NCBI GenBank assembly: GCA_902475445.1
Contig: CABRZN010000108.1
Coordinates: forward strand, 1-6,283
Length of the DNA: 6,283 nt
Direction of reading: 5' to 3'
Source of the DNA: an uncultured Collinsella sp.
GTDB taxonomy: Bacteria; Actinomycetota; Coriobacteriia; Coriobacteriales; Coriobacteriaceae
Under the pieces are notes generated by a model, which saw only the letters and a program-made list of their open reading frames with translations, was not told the origin of the DNA and ran no database searches. Position 1 is the stretch's first letter; each line of letters starts with the position of its first letter. Shown piece by piece: positions 1-4,163 of the stretch. The position numbers were made by a program, and so were the translations under genes.

Positions 1-12
1 AAACTCAGACAT
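1..12 (-). CDS. Probable start of the next gene (5' end only, 4 codons)
   Basis: On the minus strand an ATG at 12-10 is followed by Ser-Glu-Phe before the window ends. It is preceded, six bases away, by a good purine-rich Shine-Dalgarno sequence (AAGAAAGGA, 27-19). This is the best start signal in the non-coding stretch and lies in the same direction as the operon. Four residues do not identify the product. Genes often found after aroB in Gram-positive bacteria (aroQ, pepP, efp) are candidates by context only. The call rests on the start signal alone, so it could be a chance match. Confidence 0.5.
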
Positions 13-18
13 GCAGAT

Positions 19-27
19 TCCTTTCTT
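19..27 (-). promoter_or_regulatory. Shine-Dalgarno sequence for the left-edge gene
   Basis: AAGAAAGGA on the minus strand contains the AAAGGA core and lies six bases upstream of the ATG at 12-10. It is stronger than the sequences preceding most operon genes here, which fits a gene that opens a new translation unit and is not coupled to aroB. Confidence 0.5.
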
Positions 28-44
28 ATTGTCTCTATAAAGAC

Positions 45-107
45 GGGACGGGTCTCAACCGAACGGCGGAATCGCATGCGATCCGCAACCGATTGAAAAC
101 CCGCCCC
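45..107. repeat. 63-bp imperfect inverted repeat with a 12-bp palindromic core (hairpin, terminator or leader element)
   Basis: The outer arms 45-53 (GGGACGGGT) and 99-107 (ACCCGCCCC) pair at 8 of 9 positions. Inside them TCAA (55-58) pairs with TTGA (93-96) and GCGG (66-69) pairs with CCGC (83-86). The centre, ATCGCATGCGAT at 71-82, is a perfect palindrome. All pairs share a common centre near 76, so one long hairpin with a few bulges can form. On the minus strand the distal arm is followed by GTCTTTATAG, a poor U-tract. A Rho-independent terminator for the operon is therefore possible but not textbook. The alternatives are a structured 5' leader for the left-edge gene or a protein-binding palindrome. 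Confidence 0.55.
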
Positions 108-112
108 TCAAC

Positions 113-138
113 ATGATACGAAAGACGATGGATGTCAA
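113..138 (-). promoter_or_regulatory. Candidate promoter for the left-edge gene
   Basis: Just past the aroB-like stop codon, the minus strand has a perfect -35 hexamer TTGACA (138-133). A -10-like TATCAT (118-113) follows after only 14 bases, shorter than the usual 16-18. At the normal 17-base spacing the hexamer is CATGTT (115-110), a weak match. If active, transcription would start near 105, so nearly all of the inverted repeat would lie in the 5' leader of the gene starting at 12. The -35 match is clear; function is inferred. Confidence 0.35.
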
Positions 139-144
139 TAAATC

Positions 145-1254
145 TTAGAGAAGTTCTTTGCGAGAAGCCAAGTAGGCGTGAACATGGCGCTCAAGAACCT
201 CGTCCTCAACGCTCGTTAGACGAATGGCGCCAAGTGCCGCGGGCAGCGGCAACATGCTGCGGTTCGAGCGAGCGAACTGCTGCTTGCGGAACTCCTCGAT
301 ATATGCGGCAGGCTCCAGATCGAAGGCAAGTTCCTCGATACCAAAGTCCTCCAGGCAGTCATCGACCTCAAAGACGTAATCGATATCGAAGTCGCAGGCA
401 TCATGTGCTAGGCGCGCCTCAAAGCGCATGCCCTCGGACAACAGCTGGTAGGCAGGGACCTGCGAAGCGGCATCGCCCAAGCAAGCGCGCAAGGTACGCT
501 CCCCCGTCTTGCCAAAATCGAGCGCATGGCGGGCGCTCGGGTTCGTGGCCATCAGTACGTCCTTGCAGGCAGTCTGAGACCATTGAACGGCATTGACGAG
601 CGCGACCTCCTCGCCCGCGAGGATCTCGGGGACGGTCTCAGTAAACTGATTCCAGCGGGACTTACTGCTCGAAAGCATGGTGCCAACAAGTACCACATAG
701 CCGAGCTTGAGGTCCTCGGGGTCCGCCTCGCGAACAAGGTCGAGGTCACACACGACCAAGCCCGGTTCGGGACGGAACGCGATGGCGGAAAGCGCATTGG
801 CCGACGAGGCGACGAGTGGCTTCATGGTCGTCGCGACCGTGAGCATGGCGTCGAACGTCGTCGGCAGCAAGGCGCACTCGGTTCGGCCACACCACTGGTT
901 GGCGCACCAGCTAACAACCGAGCAGGTTGCGGCATCGCCAACGGCGACAACCAGATCGTCGCAGGTGATGCGGTTGGCAGACAGGGCGCCAAAGATAGCA
1001 TCGGCGTCGGCCAGCGTGGCACCAGCAGGCGAAACCTCGAGGACGAGCAGCGACACGGCAAAACCGGCGTCGACCAGCGCATGCTCGACGACCTCGCCAA
1101 AACGCTCGGATGTAGCGTCGTTCCAAACCACCATCGCGCGCTTAGGCTTGCCCACAGCCGAGGCAAACATGCGCGGCAGCTCCTCGAACGCGCCCAATCC
1201 GACGCGGACATCGACACTGCGGTTTTGGAAATTGATAAGTTGACGGCGAATCAT
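145..1254 (-). CDS. Divergent 3-dehydroquinate synthase-like protein lacking the active-site residues
   Basis: A 369-residue protein, close to the usual AroB length. AroB normally converts DAHP to 3-dehydroquinate in the cytoplasm using NAD and Zn or Co. From memory of E. coli AroB, the stretch from A104 to PTT (131-133) aligns without gaps, and VVCDLD (167-172) and GM/EAR (275-281) also match, so the fold is probably shared. The function is doubtful. The NAD-loop GGG is G106-D107-A108, the following GD is C111-S112, and the Asp after PTT is T139. The metal Glu is V188, the HTFGH histidines are K249 and R253, and the last metal His is A268. Only K145 seems to match a catalytic Lys. The ATG at 1254 overlaps the aroK stop (ATGA). 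A TTG 11 codons upstream is an alternative start, but it lies within aroK. The frame is intact, so this looks like a maintained pseudoenzyme or an enzyme of changed function, not a decayed gene. The symbol aroB is withheld. Confidence 0.8.
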   Translation of the reverse strand: MIRRQLINFQNRSVDVRVGLGAFEELPRMFASAVGKPKRAMVVWNDATSERFGEVVEHALVDAGFAVSLLVLEVSPAGATLADADAIFGALSANRITCDDLVVAVGDAATCSVVSWCANQWCGRTECALLPTTFDAMLTVATTMKPLVASSANALSAIAFRPEPGLVVCDLDLVREADPEDLKLGYVVLVGTMLSSSKSRWNQFTETVPEILAGEEVALVNAVQWSQTACKDVLMATNPSARHALDFGKTGERTLRACLGDAASQVPAYQLLSEGMRFEARLAHDACDFDIDYVFEVDDCLEDFGIEELAFDLEPAAYIEEFRKQQFARSNRSMLPLPAALGAIRLTSVEDEVLERHVHAYLASRKELL

Positions 1255-1784
1255 AGCAGTCCACGCTCCAAAAGCATCTCGGCACAAAGGTAGGAAACGT
1301 CCTCGAAGGACTTGTTGCGAATATCAAGGGTAATATCGGCGGCCTGGCGATACAGCGGACGGCGATGCTCAAACAGGCGCGCAGCGTGCTCGGGCGAGCG
1401 AAAATCGGGGCGCGTGTCGGACCGACGAATCTGGCGAATCGAATCCTCGAAGTCGCCCTCGAGGTACACGCACGTACCCATTTCGTGCATCAGCTCAATA
1501 TTCACCGGCGTCTCGACGATACCACCCCCGCACGAAACCAACAGGCTGCGCTCGCTTTGGAGCGAACGGAGCGCCGAGGTCTCGAGCTCGCGAAAACGAT
1601 CCTCGCCCTCGGTCTCAAAAATCTCGGTTACCGACTTGCCGCAACGGCGCACGACCAGGCGGTCGGTATCGATAAAACGCCGCTTAAACATAGTGCCGAC
1701 GTTGCGCGCAAGCGTAGACTTGCCCGCGCCCAAAAAGCCGATAAAGAAGATATGGTCGCAGCCGTGTTTGGTGTGCTGGGACAT
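1251..1784 (-). CDS. aroK: Shikimate kinase
   Basis: A 177-residue cytoplasmic P-loop kinase of normal length that phosphorylates shikimate to shikimate 3-phosphate, the fifth step of the chorismate pathway. The Walker A motif is GFLGAGKST (16-24). The shikimate-binding DTD is at 39-41, R65 lies in the FRELE segment, and the glycine loop CGGG is at 85-88. The LID arginine is R125 (TRP) and the C-terminal RRPLY carries R141. The usual RPLL of the LID reads RPDF here, a modest deviation. All expected substrate and ATP residues appear present, in contrast to the downstream aroB-like partner. The ATG at 1784 lies 8 nt after the yqeG stop, with only a weak purine stretch (GGATTAGG) across that stop. 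The gene ends in TGA overlapping the next ATG, so translation of the two is coupled. Confidence 0.93.
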   Translation of the reverse strand: MSQHTKHGCDHIFFIGFLGAGKSTLARNVGTMFKRRFIDTDRLVVRRCGKSVTEIFETEGEDRFRELETSALRSLQSERSLLVSCGGGIVETPVNIELMHEMGTCVYLEGDFEDSIRQIRRSDTRPDFRSPEHAARLFEHRRPLYRQAADITLDIRNKSFEDVSYLCAEMLLERGLL

Positions 1785-1792
1785 AGCGAGAC

Positions 1793-2290
1793 CTAATCCT
1801 CGCAGGGAAGGTCGCGCAGGGCCCGGCGCTCAAAGATACGGAAGATCTGCGTATACCACAGGTCCTGCGTCGCCTGCGGCTTTACCAAGATGGTATCGAC
1901 GCCGGCGAAGTTACCGCTCCACACGTCCGTGTAGAGCTGATCACCGATCAGCACCGCCTCGTCGGCCGTGGCGCCGAGGCGCTTAAGACCCGCCTTGAGA
2001 GCAAACGGCGCCGGCTTCATGGCGTGGCTGATGGCCTCGAGTCCCAGCTCGCGTGCAGAGCTCATGACCTGGTCGCGATGCCAGTTGTTGGACACCATGC
2101 ACAGCTTGAAGCCTTTGGCGCGGGCGGCGTCAAGCCAAGCGGAAACCGCGGCGGGAACCTGCTCGGTGTCGCGCGGCACCAGGGTGTTGTCGCGATCGAG
2201 CAGAATGGCGCGTTTGCCGTCGGCCCAAAGGGTATCGAGGTCGATGCGATCGACCGAGGAAACGTATCGTTTGGGGCTAAAAATCCTCAT
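1793..2290 (-). CDS. yqeG: YqeG-family HAD-IIIA phosphatase
   Basis: A 165-residue single-domain HAD hydrolase, the usual length for YqeG. Motif I is LLDRDNTLV with nucleophile D32 and acid D34. Motif II is the Ser of VSNN (S67), motif III is K92 of MKPAP, and motif IV is GDQLYTD with D117 and D122. The opening with KRYV and the spacing to motif I are typical of the family. The ATG at 2290 was chosen because the family begins there and it follows the mltG stop by one base. The open frame continues upstream to 2515, but that part is antisense-like, Arg/Ser/Pro-rich and inside mltG. There is no strong Shine-Dalgarno, so coupling to mltG is likely. The eukaryotic relative Gep4 dephosphorylates phosphatidylglycerophosphate, so a lipid-phosphate role is possible. 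The true substrate is not shown by the sequence. Confidence 0.9.
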   Translation of the reverse strand: MRIFSPKRYVSSVDRIDLDTLWADGKRAILLDRDNTLVPRDTEQVPAAVSAWLDAARAKGFKLCMVSNNWHRDQVMSSARELGLEAISHAMKPAPFALKAGLKRLGATADEAVLIGDQLYTDVWSGNFAGVDTILVKPQATQDLWYTQIFRIFERRALRDLPCED

Positions 2291-2291
2291 G

Positions 2292-3725
2292 CTAATTCCA
2301 AGACTGTTGATGCTCTTCGTAGGTTTGAGAGAAGTACTCCTCGTCCTGCGTAATGTAGAAATACAGGTCATCGGAGTCGGTCGGCTCAAGCGTGGCCTTG
2401 AGTGCCTCGAGCGACGGAGAGCAGATGGGCGTGGGTGGCAGACCCTCGTGCTTATAGGTGTTATACGGACTATCGCTCTGCAGGTCGTCGGCGGTAACCT
2501 CGCCACCGGTGACATACATCATAGTCGCATCGCTATTGAGATAGCGCAGGCCATCGAGCTTGCCGGCAAGGCGGTTGTAGAAAACCGAGGCCACATGCGC
2601 ACGTTGATCGGCGTTGAGGCCCTCGCGCTCAACGATAGAGGCCAAGTTGACGATGTCGTAGTCGGACATCTCCACACCGTAGCGTTCCTTGATCTTGGCT
2701 TCGCAGCTCGCAAAGTCAAGCGACTTGTACTCGGTCTTAAACTGATCGAGCATAGCGCGAATCACGCCATCGGCCGTCGGCGAATCACCCAACGAATAGG
2801 TCTTGGGGAACAAGAAACCCTCGAGCGAGTCGTTAGCGGCGTCCTTAAGGAAGCTATAGTCGTCCACGTAGTTGGAGGCCTTGGCCTGGTTGAGGAAGTC
2901 TTCCTTAGAGATGCTGTCGTAGGCCTGGGCCACACGGTCGGCGACTTGATCGACCGTCAGGCCCTCAGGGATAGTCAGCGCATTGGAGCCCGCGTTGGGG
3001 CCTTCCATGAGCTGCTGAACAACCTTGGTCGCATCCATGAGTGTGGTGAACGAATAATCACCAGGCTTGAGCGACATATCGGCGTTGAGCTTTTTCACCG
3101 CCGCATAGTAATCCTTGGGTTTTTCGACGATATGGTTCTCGGAGAGAATCGAGGCGATCGTATCGCCCGAAGCACCATCGGGAATGGTCACCGTAACCTG
3201 CTGACCAGCCGTAACCTTCGTATCCTCACCGGCAAAGAAACCCTTGACGGCCGGCACGACAAAGAAAGCGATCGCGGCAAGCGCGAGCACCGCCAACACA
3301 ACGCCGATGATCATGGGAACCGGAGAACTCTTCTTTTGAGCACCGCGACGAGCATGCGTGTTGTAACTCGAGCGGGTCGCCGGAGCAACGCCATGCGAAC
3401 CGCGAGCGTGATGCGAATGCGATTGAGGGGCCTGAGTTCGCTGGGTAGGTGCCTGCTGCTTAAAGCGGGTACCGCCTGCAGGCTGGGCCGTACGAGCAGT
3501 GGGCTGCTGAGCCGCGTGAGAAGCCGAATGCTGAACCGAACGAGCAGAAGGCTGCTGACCCGTCCGTTGAACAGGTTGGGCCGAACGAGAGAAGGACTGC
3601 GCCGGGTGCGCGGCAGGCTGAGCTGCGCGCTGCGTCGGCTGCGCAGGGCGCTGACCAGGCTGAGTAGGGCGCGACGAGGGCTGACCCTGACGACTCTGCC
3701 GGCGCGGATCGGAAGCGCTAGGCAT
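2292..3725 (-). CDS. mltG: Endolytic murein transglycosylase MltG (YceG family)
   Basis: A 477-residue single-pass membrane protein that cleaves nascent peptidoglycan glycan strands and sets their length. Residues 1-132 form a cytoplasmic low-complexity tail rich in Gln, Pro, Ala and Arg. A hydrophobic segment at about 137-158 is the membrane anchor and is preceded by RR and KK, giving an N-in topology. After it comes a LysM-like portion (VTIPDGASGDTIASIL, about 179-194). The YceG catalytic domain follows, with the Glu of LEGFLFPKTY (E302), SIVERE (363-368), NSDATMMY (397-404) and the YNTY/GLPPTPI block (421-434). The ATG at 3725 overlaps the end of ruvX by 8 nt and has a strong Shine-Dalgarno. 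The C-terminal domain is complete. The basic tail is longer and more skewed than in enterobacterial MltG. Confidence 0.94.
   Translation of the reverse strand: MPSASDPRRQSRQGQPSSRPTQPGQRPAQPTQRAAQPAAHPAQSFSRSAQPVQRTGQQPSARSVQHSASHAAQQPTARTAQPAGGTRFKQQAPTQRTQAPQSHSHHARGSHGVAPATRSSYNTHARRGAQKKSSPVPMIIGVVLAVLALAAIAFFVVPAVKGFFAGEDTKVTAGQQVTVTIPDGASGDTIASILSENHIVEKPKDYYAAVKKLNADMSLKPGDYSFTTLMDATKVVQQLMEGPNAGSNALTIPEGLTVDQVADRVAQAYDSISKEDFLNQAKASNYVDDYSFLKDAANDSLEGFLFPKTYSLGDSPTADGVIRAMLDQFKTEYKSLDFASCEAKIKERYGVEMSDYDIVNLASIVEREGLNADQRAHVASVFYNRLAGKLDGLRYLNSDATMMYVTGGEVTADDLQSDSPYNTYKHEGLPPTPICSPSLEALKATLEPTDSDDLYFYITQDEEYFSQTYEEHQQSWN
3492..3560 (-). repeat. Two in-frame 21-bp imperfect direct repeats inside the mltG tail
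   Basis: The segments 3492-3512 and 3540-3560 match at 18 of 21 bases and start 48 bp (16 codons) apart. They encode the related segments QQPTART and QQPSARS. A looser AQP-x-QR motif also recurs at residues 28-33 and 49-54. This suggests the tail grew by small in-frame duplications. Confidence 0.6.
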
Positions 3726-4146
3726 GCGAAACCTCCTCGTTTTTACGATCGAGCCATGTCTGCAAGAACAGGCTGGCGGCGATCATGTCAATCTTGCCCC
3801 TCATCTGCTTTTCGTTGAGTCCCTGCTCTCGCAGGATTCGCTTGGCCTCCTGCGAGGACAGACGCTCGTCCTCAAACTCCAGAGGAAGTTCGAGCTCGTC
3901 GGCAATCTTTTGGGCCACGGCGGCGACGCGCTCGGCCTGGGGGCCGGGCTCACCGGCCATGGTCAAGGGACGTCCGCTTACCAGGATATCGGGCTCATAG
4001 TCCTCCACCAGGTAGCGAAACGTCTTTGCCATGCCAGTGACCTCGGCAGCCGGAAGCACCTTGACAGGCATCGCCATCTTGCCATCACGGCTCGAGACGG
4101 CGATGCCAATCCTGGTCTCCCCTATGTCCAGCGCAAGCGCGACCAC
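3718..4146 (-). CDS. ruvX: RuvX/YqgF, putative pre-16S rRNA nuclease
   Basis: A 142-residue cytoplasmic RNase H-fold protein of normal length. YqgF is implicated in 5'-end maturation of 16S rRNA in E. coli; the RuvX name reflects an older prediction of Holliday-junction resolvase activity. Residues 5-15 (LALDIGETRIG) carry the first acidic residue, D7. The SGRPLTMAGEPGP segment (57-69) corresponds to the family's VGLPL..G block. EDERLSSQEA (92-101) carries the second acidic cluster, and KIDMIAA (118-124) carries D120. The start is GTG at 4146, the only usable start after the in-frame stop at 4158-4156 and 17 nt from the alaS stop. No convincing Shine-Dalgarno precedes it, so translation may depend on ribosomes finishing alaS. 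The TAG stop lies inside the mltG start region. Confidence 0.93.
   Translation of the reverse strand: MVALALDIGETRIGIAVSSRDGKMAMPVKVLPAAEVTGMAKTFRYLVEDYEPDILVSGRPLTMAGEPGPQAERVAAVAQKIADELELPLEFEDERLSSQEAKRILREQGLNEKQMRGKIDMIAASLFLQTWLDRKNEEVSHA
3732..3738 (-). promoter_or_regulatory. Strong Shine-Dalgarno for mltG
   Basis: GAGGAGG on the minus strand lies six bases before the mltG ATG at 3725 and inside the last codons of ruvX. It is by far the strongest ribosome-binding site in the window. MltG can therefore probably be translated at its own rate despite the overlap with ruvX, and the site fixes the mltG start. Confidence 0.85.
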
Positions 4147-4163
4147 AGCGACTACTTAGGTTC

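Noticed and set aside
34..39. TATAGA on the minus strand as a second -10 for the left-edge gene
   Set aside because: The nearest -35-like TTGAGA is only 13 bases away, and at normal spacing the hexamer matches poorly.
145..1254. A frameshift or pseudogene explanation for the poor AroB match
   Set aside because: One uninterrupted frame keeps AroB-like anchors from the NAD loop to the C-terminal half, so the substitutions are point changes and not a shift in frame.
1255..1287. TTG-initiated 11-codon extension of the aroB-like gene
   Set aside because: The ATG at 1254 overlaps the aroK stop in a typical coupled arrangement and matches the usual AroB N-terminus. The extension is read from aroK sequence.
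526..1293. A 255-codon plus-strand open frame opposite the aroB-like gene
   Set aside because: Because the aroB-like protein is so divergent I considered whether the plus strand could be the true gene. The minus frame keeps AroB anchors along its length and an ATGA junction with aroK, while the plus product has no family resemblance.
1936..1952. Perfect 7-bp stem with a 3-base loop (GCTGATC...GATCAGC)
   Set aside because: It falls within the codons for the conserved GDQLYT motif of yqeG and has no U-tract, so it is most simply a coding coincidence.
2291..2515. Upstream extension of the yqeG frame
   Set aside because: It lies inside mltG, is rich in Arg/Ser/Pro and has no family similarity. 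The YqeG family starts at the ATG at 2290.
1968..3818. A 616-codon open frame on the plus strand opposite mltG and part of yqeG
   Set aside because: It is antisense to two genes with clear family motifs. Its product is Arg/Leu-rich with no recognisable domain, as expected from GC-rich codon bias on the other strand.
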